Positions 8,447 through 19,089 of a stretch of 64,000 bases of DNA are shown piece after piece (position 1 is the first letter of the stretch; each line of letters starts with the position of its first letter). This DNA comes from Nemertoderma westbladi (taxonomy: Eukaryota > Xenacoelomorpha > Nemertodermatida > Nemertodermatidae), in NCBI GenBank assembly GCA_032718475.1, contig JAUCBJ010005016.1:62001-126000 (forward strand). Direction: 5' to 3'. The position numbers and the translations under genes are program-made. The notes below the pieces were generated by a model. The model saw only the letters and a program-made list of their open reading frames with translations. It made no database searches and was not told where the DNA came from.

Positions 8447-9960
8447 CTAATCACCAATATATTCTACACCTAAAGTCACAACACCAAACATTAATAAATA
8501 ATTAACAAGTTTACTAAATATAGGGTAATAAATGTGAAATTTGCTAGGTGAACACATTAAAGTACATTTACCGGTATGAAAGCAGCAAATGACTACGGTA
8601 TTATTTATTCTTATTTTGCAATTATTAAAAATTTCAGGTTCATATATAACTTGAAGTTGCACATTATCAAAGACAACATAAAACCCGGTATTGTTTATCA
8701 ATAACCTATAGACTACAGACTTAATACTAAAAATATAAGTACATAAATTAACAGATTTTAAAATCAAATTAATACTAGTTTTATCAAATATATGCTTTTT
8801 TACTTTTTGGAAATTATACTTACTACCTAATAATGTAATACGACCATTTTTAAATATTAATAATGTGGCACCAAATATCTTATATATAAACTGATTTGGT
8901 TTGAGTATGTGTTTACCAGATAATTGATTTTTTAATTCTTTAAAATTAATTGCTGACACTTGCTGGCAACTTACATTCTTATTAACTATCTGATAGTTCA
9001 TTGTTTGGCTCCCGATAAATAGGTATATTGTTTTTTTTATGGGTTTTTCAACCTTTGTTTGATAGTGACCCCAGGGAAGTGATTGATTTTTATTAACCCA
9101 ATAAAGTTTATTGTCAAATGCGCTGAGAGCAAACTTATCTCGTGCTACAGTATACACTTTATGTAATTGACTCTGAAATTGATGCGTTTCCTTGGAAATT
9201 TCTTTGTTATCCTTATATGCTCTTAAATAATCTTCGTGGCAAATTTTTTTATCCACGACAGCTCTTGTTATTCCTTTCGCCCGTCGTATATTGGATTCAT
9301 TCCATTCCAAAATTGAATATAACTTTGGACATAAAAATACAGCTTCCTTAATCTCTCGTGAGCACAACTCGTCTTTACAGTAATAGAGTCTGGATTTATT
9401 TTTATCGCTGTAGAGAGGGTGATCCTTGGGGTAATTGGATGTATCTAGAATATTATTTTTAATTAAGGCTTTTAAAAAATTATTCTGCGATGTATTATAG
9501 TAACAACCTATTAAAGAGTCTGTATCTGATGCTACAATTTCAATTCGGCAGTTTAATTCTTTCTCAATAGGTAGCAATTTATCATAGTACAGCTGATACA
9601 TATCCAATTTAGCCAAATCCAAGACAGTACTACCTACATAGACTGGTTTATCGAGAGTTACAGAGTCTTTCACTAGTAAATGTCCCGATAAGGAATTGTT
9701 ATATATCATGAAATTTTCGTGATTTATACGTTTCACCAATTGATCGCATTTTTCTTTGCTATTTGCGATACGAAAGTTGCATCGGTCCCGTATTTTCTCA
9801 ATCGTTTTACCAAATAACGAGTTATTCAGCAGCTTTGCAACAGCTGTTTCAATGTAACTTTTTGCTAAATGTCTTTGATTAATATTAAAATCTATATAGG
9901 GTTTAAATACAAAGTCTTGATGGAAAGAATACAATTTATGGATCTTAGTAACAATTAAAC
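8447..9960 (-). pseudogene. DNA polymerase B C-terminal part: copy A plus true 3' end
   Basis: A 495-codon open frame carries polymerase motif B (NNSLFGKTIEK) and motif C (SDTDSLIG), and then a unique C-terminal region (8447-8800) that exists only once. Its 5' part, 8801-9990, is the duplicated segment shared with 9992-11183. It has no proper start: reading from the junction, a TAA lies at 9962-9964. The frame downstream is clean. This looks like the original 3' end of the gene, detached from its N-terminus by the tandem duplication. Confidence 0.88.
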
Positions 9961-11183
9961 CTTATTTTATATAAAATTTTAACAGTTTTATTACTTTTTG
10001 GAAATTATACTTACTACCTAATAATGTAATACGACCATTTTTAAATATTAATAATGTGGCACCAAATATCTTATATATAAACTGATTTGGTTTGAGTATG
10101 TGTTTACCAGATAATTGATTTTTTAATTCTTTAAAATTAATCGCTGACACTTGCTGGCAACTTACATTCTTATTAACTATCTGATAGTTCATTGTTTGGC
10201 TCCCGATAAATAGGTATATTGTTTTTTTTTACGGGTTTTTCAACCTTTGTTTGATAGTGACCCCAGGGAAGTGATTGATTTTTATTAACCCAATAAAGTT
10301 TATCGTCAAATGCGCTGAGAGCAAACTTATCTCGTGCTACAGTATACACTTTGTGTAATTGACTCTGAAATTGATGCGTTTCCTTGAAAATTTCTTCGTT
10401 ATCCTTATATGCTCTTAAATAATCTTCGTGGCAAATTTTTTTATCCACGACAGCTCTTGTTATTCCTTTCGCCCGTCGTATATTGGATTCATTCCATTCC
10501 AAAATTAAATATCACTTTGGACGTAAAAATACAGCTTCCTTAATCTCTCGTGAGCACAACTCGTCTTTACAGTAATAGAGTCTGGATTTATTTTTATCGC
10601 TGTAGAGAGGGTGATCCTTGGGGTAATTGGATGTATCTAGAATATTATTTTTAATTAAGGCTTTTAAAAAATTATTCTGCGATGTATTATAGTAACAACC
10701 TATTAAAGAGTCTGTATCTGATGCTACAATTTCAATTCGGCAGTTTAATTCTTTCTTAATAGGTAGCAATTTATCATAGTACAGCTGATACATATCCAAT
10801 TTAGCCAAATCCAAGACAGTACTACCTACATAGACTGGTTTATCGAGAGTTACAGAGTCTTTCACTAGTAAATGTCCCAATAAGGAATTGTTATATATCA
10901 TGAAATTTTCGTGATTTATACGTTTCATCAATTGATCACATTTTTCTTTGCTATTTGCGATACGAAAGTTGCATCGGTCCCGTATTTTCTCAATCGTTTT
11001 ACCAAATAACGAGTTATTCAGCAGCTTTGCAACAGCTGTTTCAATGTAACTTTTTGCTAAATGTCTTTGATTAATATTAAAATCTATATAGGGTTTAAAT
11101 ACAAAGTCTTGATGGAAAGAATACAATTTATGGAGCTTAGTAACAATTAAACCTTGTTTTATATAAAATTTTAACAGTTTTAA
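8801..11183 (-). repeat. 1.19-kb tandem duplication within the polymerase gene (copies 8801-9990 and 9992-11183)
   Basis: The two segments are about 98% identical by eye, offset 1191-1192 bases, and lie head to tail. Copy A ends with aaaattttaacagtttta and copy B begins directly with the ttactttttgg start. Differences are mostly single substitutions plus one extra T in a T run (10222-10230 versus 9031-9038). The junction is at about 9990. It duplicates the polymerase palm and thumb region. Confidence 0.93.
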
Positions 11184-11441
11184 ATTTACATGATAGAATT
11201 CTTTATCGAATTGTGTCAACATAAGTTTTGGTGCACACATCTTATACTTGCTATTAGTACCTCTTTGTTTACAAACATTATGATATTGTTCCCTCATATA
11301 TGGTGAAAGCATTGTCTCATTTATACTTAAATGTTCTGGGGCTAAGGGTAGTTCTAATGTACGATCATGAATATCTTTGGGATATTTCAAATCGCAAATT
11401 AAGAAAAACCCAATATCCCCTTCAGTATCAAGATTTGTTAA
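9992..11441 (-). pseudogene. DNA polymerase B middle/C-terminal part, copy B, decayed
   Basis: This continues the same frame as the N-terminal part after the TAA at 11442-11444 (the phrase LKYPKDIHD and PLAPEHL are conserved family features). It then contains motif B (NNSLFGKTIEK) and motif C (SDTDSLIG). Lesions are a TGA at 10512-10514 where copy A has a Leu codon, and a +1 T insertion near 10222-10230 that shifts the frame. Reading through the junction ends at the TAA at 9962-9964. Catalytic motif residues themselves are intact in this copy. Confidence 0.88.
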
Positions 11442-14189
11442 TTATTTTATTAGTTCTTCTGGGGCAGCATTCTCTAAATATGTAACGTTGAGTTGTTCAA
11501 AACCTGAAACAGGTAGCTTTTTACTTAAATTACCCGAATATAAGGAATTAAAATCTATATTGAAAATATGACACTCTTCCTTGCTTGGATCATAATTATC
11601 AGTATCTGGTATATTTGATTCTATGTAATGCTTTCGACAGAATGAAACCCCTCCTCTAATAGATGCTTCAGAATTTCTATATGTTTGGTAATCTTTTATT
11701 AATTCTAACTTACATTTATTGTATTTCAGGGCGCAATCATAAGTGAAAGCTGCGATACTGCAATAATAAACTACTTCTAATTCGTAGTTTTGTTTACATA
11801 CTCTCCTAAAGTTCTCAAATATATCAGCGAGGAGACAAACATTGAGTTTTAAGTATGCTAAAAGATAATCCTTGAGATTTGAACAGTCAAACTGACTCCA
11901 TGATGCGTTGGCAAAACTATATTCCTCGGGTGTACAGGTATTTTGTGTTAATTTACTATAAAATTTGTCTATTGATGGTAATTTCGAATCATTGAATTTA
12001 TTTAAATCTGTCAGATACTCGTAGGGAAATATACCTTTTCGTTTAATTGTTGCATTATTTAAATTCGGATAAAAATATTTCATTTGCTGTTCAGTAATTG
12101 GTAGAACTGATGTTATATCCTCGCCATCTATATCCTTTGTTGAACAATCAACTAAAGTACTTAGGGAAAAGGATAAAAATTGATATGTGTCTAAGACACG
12201 TAGCTCAATCTTAGTTTTTTCATCTTTCACCGGTATATGCATACTTAGTGAAATATATCTTTCAGAATTTTTAGGGATTACCTTTATATCCCAATCGGAA
12301 TACCTATTATTGGTAAAACCAACTTGTAAAAGAAAATGCAAATTGTAGTGATTGCAGTTGTATGCAGCGAGTATATACATGTGTCGTTTCAACGATAAAG
12401 AGCGGTTACATGCGTTACAAGCGGCTGCTAAATAGTTACCAGTAATATGTGAGTGATGTTTGTTTTTCTCAGACTTATCCTTAAATAAAACATTGCAATA
12501 AAAGCAAGTTTTAGCTTTCCAAAAACTTAACTTATCTATATCATTAAGTATCATCTTCTCTCTCGTATGAGTTTCTGACCACTTATATAATTGGGTGATG
12601 TCATTATATACAGAGTCTAAAAAGTCTTGAATACAGTTGTTGTCGATTGTTTTTGTAAAGGTCTCCAAATAAAATTTTGGTGGATTGATTAATTCGCTAC
12701 TAGGGACAATTAAATAACTTACAGCGTAAGGAATATGATTCTGAATAAATTTACTGTTGCTGGATGGCTCCAAAATAGATTCTATATCAAAATATATTAC
12801 AAACAATGCTGGTAATGTTCTGTCTAAATTTTTAAAGCTAATGTGAGTTCTTTTTTCAGACGGTAGCTTCTCAACTTGACTTTTTCCTCGATAACAAGCA
12901 AGACGGTGACGTTCTAGAACATCCTTGCTGTAGAAATGAGACAAACACCGTTCACAAAATTTCCTACCTCCAATATGCTTACCTCTTGTATTCATCAAGC
13001 GATTCAAGTTAGTTATGCAAACATAATGTGATTGTTTACTCGTATTCTTATTTTTTACAAGTAATATATTCAATAACTCTTTATCTGGAGTGATTTTACT
13101 AAATGGTGCCTGTCTTAATATAGATACTCGATTGTTGTCGTAGAGTAATAAATTAATTATATATGCTGAATTCTGTTTTTCAAAAAGTTTAATTGCAAGC
13201 TGCCATTCTGTTGGATAATCTTTGTTCCCGTTGTCAAAAATAAAATGATTCATGTAATCTGTGTAATGCGAAGTACGATATTTGTTATCTTTCACTTTGC
13301 TACTAAATTTTGTGGCTATAATAGCCCATTTGAAACAGTCATTATCAGCCGTTTGTATATTTATAACACATCGTTTACTCGATAGAGCCTTAGGTAACTC
13401 CATATAACCGTGACCTTTATATTCCAGTGACCTACACTTGGATTCAGCTACTTTAATTTCCACTCTTAATAAAGATTTAACGCGCCACCCTGAGCCACGA
13501 GTGTTAAATATGGCTATTTTTTGCATTAATTTTTCTAGTACATACTCAAACCATGTGTCAAAACTTTCATGTGAATCTACGGTATTAACTGCACCACCTG
13601 AAGAACTAAAATAGAAAGCTTCTTCTTGATCACCCTCTGAAAAATGTGATCGATACATGAGTATATTCACACCTAGCCAGGGTCTAAGTACATTCATTTT
13701 GCTAAGTTTTCCTAATAATAGGTTTTTGATATTAGGAAGAATTTTTAGTATTGACGAATGAATATCAGGAAAATCTTCATCATTCGGAAGATTGTAAACA
13801 TAGATTTCTAAACGGTTATCATGTGCGGCTCGTTCGAGGTTAAAAATTGATGGTCCTTGACCAGATTTCAGTCTTTTTCTAGATGCGACAGTATTGTTTT
13901 GGTTCCGTTGTGGTGGTCTAACATGATAATAACATTGGTGACAGTCGTGACGTAAATAATCCTCATATAAATACTCTTTATTACAAGTAGGGCAAGTTTT
14001 TTCATACACGCAAAACTTCATTTTTTTACATCCAGTAGTTGATTCATGTCGTTTGCATATTTCTTCGCGTGAACATTTCACTCGACAATTAAAACAATTA
14101 TATTCTTGAAAATGCGACTTCAAATGAGTTAAATAATTTCGTTTAGAAATTTGAAGAGGACAAAATGGACATTTCAATTGTTTATCCAT
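11442..14189 (-). pseudogene. DNA polymerase B (protein-primed type), N-terminal, exonuclease and motif A part
   Basis: 915 codons from the ATG at 14189 to an in-frame TAA at 11442-11444. It has C2H2/Cys-rich zinc-finger-like motifs at residues 7-90 and a CF-W...HYVCI segment (about 280-400) with an OTU/papain-like Cys-His layout (tentative). ExoI is intact (FDIES, D468/E470). Polymerase motif A is present (DFNSLYS, D879). ExoII (HYNLHF, N616) and ExoIII (LKLNVCLLAD, N783) carry Asn where the family has catalytic Asp. The enzyme replicates Polinton DNA from protein-primed ends. The stop truncates it before motifs B and C. Confidence 0.93.
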
Positions 14190-14733
14190 CTCTTTATTAT
14201 CCTAAAAACAATTTAAAATTAATATGAATATTGTTATATATATAATCAAAAAAAAATTCATAAGCTACTCAACACAAATAAAATATAATATCTAAACTTT
14301 AATTAATTTAATATTTTCAGAATGAGCTCGATTGAATCAGTTGAGCTCTTTATATATATATTTCAAGTTTCTACTTATACCAACCAATCATAAATAACAG
14401 TTACATTGGGAACTAACATCATAAATAAAGTTGCTTTTACAACTGAATTCTTTATAATAAAATCAAGTCTAAACCAAGATGTATATAATGCGTTTTTAAT
14501 TTTCATTGATAAAGTAGGTTTTACACGCTAATGTTTTATTATGGTGGTGTAAACTCATGCATTTACATGCGAATGTTTTATACCTAATCCTGTGCTCACA
14601 TTAAAATTCACCAATATTTACTCAATAAAGTCACCTTTACATGCAAATACTTTATAATAATCATGCTTTGTGTTGAAGAGTTACCTTTACTAGTCAGTGT
14701 GAAACTGAAAAAAGATCTCTAGTTAATAATAAA
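14190..14733. other. Intergenic spacer of the - strand block
   Basis: AT-rich DNA with repeated ttt-ac-tgc/acatgcgaatgttttat phrases near 14520-14660 (for example ttacatgcgaatgttttata and ttacatgcaaatactttata), a degenerate repeat. No gene seen. It probably contains the polymerase promoter and the terminator of the upstream pair of ORFs. Confidence 0.4.
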
Positions 14734-15219
14734 TCAATCTGATACTGCTTTTATATATTCCTTATTGTAATCTGCTACCTCTTCACTTGCTTTTGTAACT
14801 TTTCTTTTCTTTGTAGGTATAGAATCATTGTTGGGAATGGAGGATGTTTGAGATGTAGATCTGCGCTTTCTATCACTCGATGTCTCTTTGATGTATGTCT
14901 TTGGATTAAATGTGGATGAAACTGTTTCTGGAAATGACTTATTAACCTTAAACTTCCAAGTTGGTTGATATAGAATCGCGAAACCGTCTGCTATATCAGT
15001 TGATGAAACCTTTTCCATCATATCGTTGAGAAACTCTATATGTGGTATGTCTTTATCATAATGTAACTGTAAATATTTGCTTTCCTTGTCTGTAATAATT
15101 ACTTTTTTTTCTTGTACATTTATTTTTACTTTAAGTCGGTTAGATAAAGCTTTATCGTTCGTGTCTAGCTCTGAAAAGACACCTTCGTTACTAATTTCAT
15201 AATTCCATTCATACCACAA
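14734..15219 (-). CDS. Unknown Polinton protein with nuclear-localisation-like tail (3' half of a possible single gene)
   Basis: 161 codons open on the - strand. There is no ATG at its beginning (the nominal start is TTG, and a TAA lies about 15 bases further upstream in frame). It overlaps the end of the 15769-15209 ORF in the +1 frame. Features are a W-Y-E-W start, a charged middle, and Ser/Thr-rich basic patches SDRKRRS and TKKRKV that resemble nuclear localisation signals. No family is recognised. The missing start and the overlap make it more likely to be the C-terminal half of the preceding ORF, separated by a one-base lesion or frameshift. Confidence 0.5.
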   Translation of the reverse strand: MWYEWNYEISNEGVFSELDTNDKALSNRLKVKINVQEKKVIITDKESKYLQLHYDKDIPHIEFLNDMMEKVSSTDIADGFAILYQPTWKFKVNKSFPETVSSTFNPKTYIKETSSDRKRRSTSQTSSIPNNDSIPTKKRKVTKASEEVADYNKEYIKAVSD

Positions 15220-15769
15220 TGACCGATGCTGTTAAGTTAAACCCATTATAATACCTAAGACCAATAGCATCAGAATATCTAGCTGAAATCTCCCATAGTC
15301 CCATATAAGCCGTTCCTTTATATTTGCTTACAAAACCAACGAAAGATGGGTTGGTTAAATTAACAACAGAACACTGACTTATTATTTCGAGTGGTGGTGA
15401 TAACAATTCTACTATTTCTGTCTTACTCTGAAGCAATAAATTAATGAGTGATTTGTTTAGAATTTGACATTTGCCTCGCTTCTGAATATATACGTTTTCA
15501 GTAATAACACAGGTGGAAATATTTAAATTTCCTCTTGTAAATTCTATATTAGGATAAATATTACCTCTTGAAACTGATGATTCCTTTTGTCGGCTGATTA
15601 ATATTTCTAAGGTGTCTAGAAGGTAGAGTGTATCCCGGTAAGAGAAGCATGTTGTTACATTGCTATCGCTTGAGTGTAATATAAAGTACTTGCCATAAAC
15701 AATACTACAGGTATATTTATTACATGTAAATTTCCAAGTATTGTTTGAACTTTTTTTAAATAAATCCAT
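15209..15769 (-). CDS. Unknown Polinton protein next to the right terminal repeat
   Basis: 186 codons from ATG at 15769, the first gene read inward from the right terminal repeat. It is beta-rich, with the N-terminus MDLFKKSSNNTWKF and several Cys residues without clear zinc spacing. The family is not recognised. Its last codons overlap the next - strand ORF by 11 bases. Read together they would encode about 345 residues with a basic nuclear-targeting tail, which could suit a DNA-binding or replication partner of the polymerase. That is speculative. Confidence 0.55.
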   Translation of the reverse strand: MDLFKKSSNNTWKFTCNKYTCSIVYGKYFILHSSDSNVTTCFSYRDTLYLLDTLEILISRQKESSVSRGNIYPNIEFTRGNLNISTCVITENVYIQKRGKCQILNKSLINLLLQSKTEIVELLSPPLEIISQCSVVNLTNPSFVGFVSKYKGTAYMGLWEISARYSDAIGLRYYNGFNLTASVIVV

Positions 15770-16188
15770 AATTAGAATGAAAACTATTTTGAAAAATAAA
15801 AACTAAATAAATGATTATTAAAATGTAAAACTTCGGATTATATGGTTGCTTTAATACAAAAGAGTGACTTACAGTGAGGAATATAGTAGCTTCGTGTAAC
15901 AGATGCAACGTGTACAGCTAAAATTATCCTTCTAGGTTAATTACATTAGCGTGAGTTAGAGAGTGAAATAGCAGTAACGAGTAACAGATGCAACGAGAAC
16001 AATGCTAGTCCTATCATTCTAACTTATATTCAACTTAGTTGACCGACCAGTCACATATATACAACGATAAAAGAAATCGATTATTATTAATAGTTGAATT
16101 AATGTATTCTATGCTATAGTAATTATGATAAGGGACTAGATGCTATTTATAAACATCTGCTACCAGAGTTGAAGATGAAGAATTCAAT
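15770..16188. other. Spacer between the last - strand gene and right terminal repeat
   Basis: No coding frame. It contains the imperfect repeat gtgtaacagatgcaacg/gagtaacagatgcaacg (near 15893 and 15978). It probably holds the promoter of the 15769 gene. Confidence 0.35.
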
Positions 16189-16766
16189 GGCTACAGTATA
16201 ACTCGGATATTTATCGCCTTTTCCTCTCGAGGTTGGATGGGAGAGTGAGTGGAGAAAAGTGGGGAGTTATAACGGTCCCGAGTTTGAACCCTGTTGAATA
16301 TTTTGTTATCTGAAAAATTGCAAAATTAAATTTAGTTACTGGTGAAAAATAGTAGAAGTTACCTGTAGACACCCCTAGCGTCTGTAAAATAAAGGTTGGT
16401 AAATATGAAAATACTGGTTGCTGAAAAATAGCGATTTGAAAAATAGAAGAAGTTACCTATAGACACTCCTAGCGTCTGTAAAATTAAGGTTGGTGAATAT
16501 GAAAATACTGGTTGGTGAAAAATAGCGATTTGAAAAATAGTAGAAGTTACCTGACGCTAAGTGTAGACACCCGAGCGCCTGTAAAATAAAGGCTTACGAT
16601 TGGATGCAGTACTAGAAGAGGAAGTTTGTTGGGTGACAAATAACGCCTCTAGTGGAATAAGCGGGAACTTGAGAAGTTACCATGGTTACGGTTGAAATGC
16701 TGGCATCTGATTGGTTGAAATAATAACGACCGCTGCTAATGGTGGCTTCTGATTGGATGCAGTACT
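16189..16766 (-). repeat. Right terminal inverted repeat of the Polinton
   Basis: Reverse complement of 1-538 from 16189 to about 16727, including the 94-bp sub-repeats. Beyond that, 16728-16766 has no partner in the window. The phrase gattggatgcagtact occurs at 16751-16766 and again inside the repeat near 16599, which suggests the terminus is at about 16766. The end point is inferred. Confidence 0.85.
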
Positions 16767-17383
16767 AAAAATGGATGGTAATGATGGGCTATGGGTGACC
16801 TTGTGCGGATGTCATACAAACATATACTACTGTCGTATTTTAGTAGCCCCCCCCCCCCCCCCCCCTATACATTTTTTTACAACTTTTACGACATTTTTTA
16901 CAAATAATCTCACAAAATCTTGGGACATATTGACTATAAACGCTGCGTGGGCAGCAGGAAACGAACCCTTAACACCCAACCCCCCCCCCCCCCCCCCCCC
17001 CCCCCGCCTCCACGACCAGTACAAAACTGCGACATCTACCACCCATGGAAGGGTAGCGCGAACATAGATCCAATCGCACATCAAAGGCAAACTTACTTAC
17101 AATTTATTGAAACGAATTTAATTCCAAAATTAATTTTATACTTTGTTCCAATCGGGGCGAACTTAGTTCCAATCCCAGAATATTAATTTGGAAAAAATCA
17201 ATCAATAACCAGTACAGAAAACTAAAAAACCTCGTTTGGAGAAAACACTTTAATTTTGACGATTTAAAAATTTATAAAAAACTTTTTTACTAAAAAAAAG
17301 CTCGTTTAAGAAAATAGGTTGGTGAAACGTACTATGTTTTTCAATACCCATCAATACAATACAACAAATCACTACTACTACTA
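16767..17383. other. Non-coding DNA with two long poly-C tracts
   Basis: C19 at 16847-16865 and C26 at 16980-17005. The proline-rich open frames across them are artefacts of the tracts. The rest shows no gene. Confidence 0.6.
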
Positions 17384-18535
17384 AGTCGAGCGAACTCGGA
17401 CAGTGGAAATGAAATCCTTCCAGGCTTCCCGATTCTCAATAGTTGTCGCAATTTCGTTTCTCCCAAGTTCAGTATCCCTTTCAAGTTGATCTATATATGT
17501 TATGGCCGGTCGTCCACGACTACGCTTTCCCGAGTTGGTTGCCACAAAAGTAGATCTGGTATGACCTCGTCTTTACTTCGCCAGCAGTGCCCACTGAATC
17601 TTAATCTGCGTTCACGGAGGGTGGTTGATACAAGTGGTATTGTACCATAAAGCTCGGCGTTTGTCATGTGTTGTCTCCAGCTGATGTTTAGGGCTGCCCT
17701 TAGTAGTCTTGTGTAGCAACCATCAATTCGTTGTTCAAGTGATTTAGTCAGTGTCCAGGTCTCACCCCCGTATAAAAAAACACTTTCCACTGTGGCTCGA
17801 AAGAACTTAGTCTTCAGGTGCCTGGGGAGATCTGATTTCCAGATGGTATCCATTTTTGATAGAGCTACCCAAGCCTTTGCTTTCCTAACTTCTATGTCCT
17901 TTTTGCTACTCTCTATCCATGATCCTAGGTACTGGAAGTCGTCAACCTTCCTTAGTTGATTATTATCAATGGTTGTCAAGTTTCCATCAACATTAAAAGT
18001 CATGAATTCGGTCTTGGTAGCATTTATATGCAATCCAACCTCCTTAGCAGCCCTCTCCACTTTATTCAGTAGAAGCTGTGAATCTGCTAGCGTATTAGAG
18101 AACAGGACGATATCATCATCATGTCTGTGACTAGTTGCCGGATATCTACTACTTCTGCGTTCTTGAAGTGTGAATCTCAGATCTTCACCCTTTGTGGCCG
18201 TCCTCATTGTGTAATCCAGTACAATTACAAATAGTAATGGTGCTAATGTGTTACCTTGCAGTACGCCAGCCAGGATTGAGAAAAACTCAGTTTCACCATC
18301 TGGTGAGAGTAACTGTGCTTCTGTGTCACAATATAACAATCCAATGCCAGCAACGATTACTTCTGGTATTCCATAAGCTCTTAGGATTTCAAGCATTTTA
18401 CCTCTATGGATGGAGTCGAATGCCTTCTTGAAGTCCACAAAAGTCATGACTGCGGTGAGATTCCTTGACTTAAATCCTTCAATCAGTCTACTACTACTAT
18501 GATCGGCATGCTGCATTGCAGCTGCATTTTTAAGA
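17384..18535 (-). pseudogene. RTE-like LINE reverse transcriptase, 3' fragment
   Basis: The - strand frame from 18594 to 17500 contains RT motif A (FVDFKKAFDSIH), motif B (GVLQGNTLAPLLF) and a decayed motif C (HDDDIVLF where YADD-type is expected). It then has the post-RT region typical of RTE-like invertebrate LINEs (FQYLGSWI, YGGETWTLT, RLLRAALNISWRQH, RRLRFSGHCWR). After a frame change near 17510 the C-terminus continues (RGRPAITYIDQLERDTEL) to a TAG near 17385. Endonuclease and the first RT motifs are absent. Dead 5'-truncated copy. Confidence 0.85.
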
Positions 18536-18538
18536 ATG

Positions 18539-18690
18539 CTATGCCGGCTTGTCGACAAAATTGCACCGCCACAACTCCCTATCACCCATGACATTTGCTA
18601 GATCATCCACATCTTCAAGGCCAGTGTCCTTTAAGATGCGTCTCAAGAAAGTCATGGGCTGTCCACCATGCTTATTCACTCTGTGGAGGC
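18539..18690 (-). pseudogene. Second LINE C-terminal scrap abutting the RT fragment
   Basis: On the - strand, 18690-18540 encodes the terminal motif of the same LINE class (GGQPMTFLRRILKDTGLED...GDRELWR). It lies immediately upstream of the RT fragment, so the tail of one LINE copy is fused head-to-tail to the interior of another. It is probably a nested or recombined pair. Confidence 0.7.
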
Positions 18691-19089
18691 AATTTGGGTA
18701 TTTGACCCTAATATTTATAAACATAGATGCTAGGTGCAAGCAGTAAGTATAACGCAATCCCAGAAAATAATAATTGACAATCAATAAGAAAGTAGGTAGG
18801 TTATAAGGAAAGTATAATCAATCAATTAAACATTCTTCATTCATTAACATAGGGAGGCTCAAAGACAAAACAATCATTAGTGCATTACAGCATTAGTTAC
18901 ATTAGTATATCAAACTGTAGGATCAACATGTAGGTAACAGCAATACAACAAAAGTTAAACAGCAATTGATATAAAGCAGTAGAAGATATAAGCAACAATC
19001 AATTCAATCATTAAAGTGATTGGATCGGCAGGCGGTAAGCACAGTATCATTATTACATACAGACTTCAGTTGAGAGAGTTTATTGTATA
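18691..19089. other. Non-coding DNA between LINE scraps and BEL/Pao relic
   Basis: Nothing recognisable. I looked for a BEL/Pao 5' LTR by comparing with 28150-28690 and saw no matching stretch. Confidence 0.35.

Larger units (their letters stand above)
1..16766. mobile_element. Polinton/Maverick element, integrase not visible
   Basis: The two ends are inverted copies of each other. The content is the Polinton set: protein-primed-type DNA polymerase B, A32-like ATPase, adenovirus-type cysteine protease, and double and single jelly-roll capsid proteins. Genes form two converging blocks: + strand morphogenesis (747-7104) and - strand replication (15769-8447). The usual RVE-type integrase is not among the open frames. 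Breaks in the ATPase and polymerase mark it as a decaying copy, although the capsid and protease frames are clean. The left tip is outside the window, so no target-site duplication can be checked. Confidence 0.93.

Noticed and set aside
2345-11444. Stop-codon reassignment to explain in-frame stops in the Polinton
   Set aside because: TAG, TAA and TGA all interrupt different genes while the same codons end clean neighbours, and frameshifts co-occur. Ordinary decay is simpler.
16753-17186. Three proline/glycine-rich open frames
   Set aside because: They read through poly-C tracts in several frames and on both strands. No conserved features.
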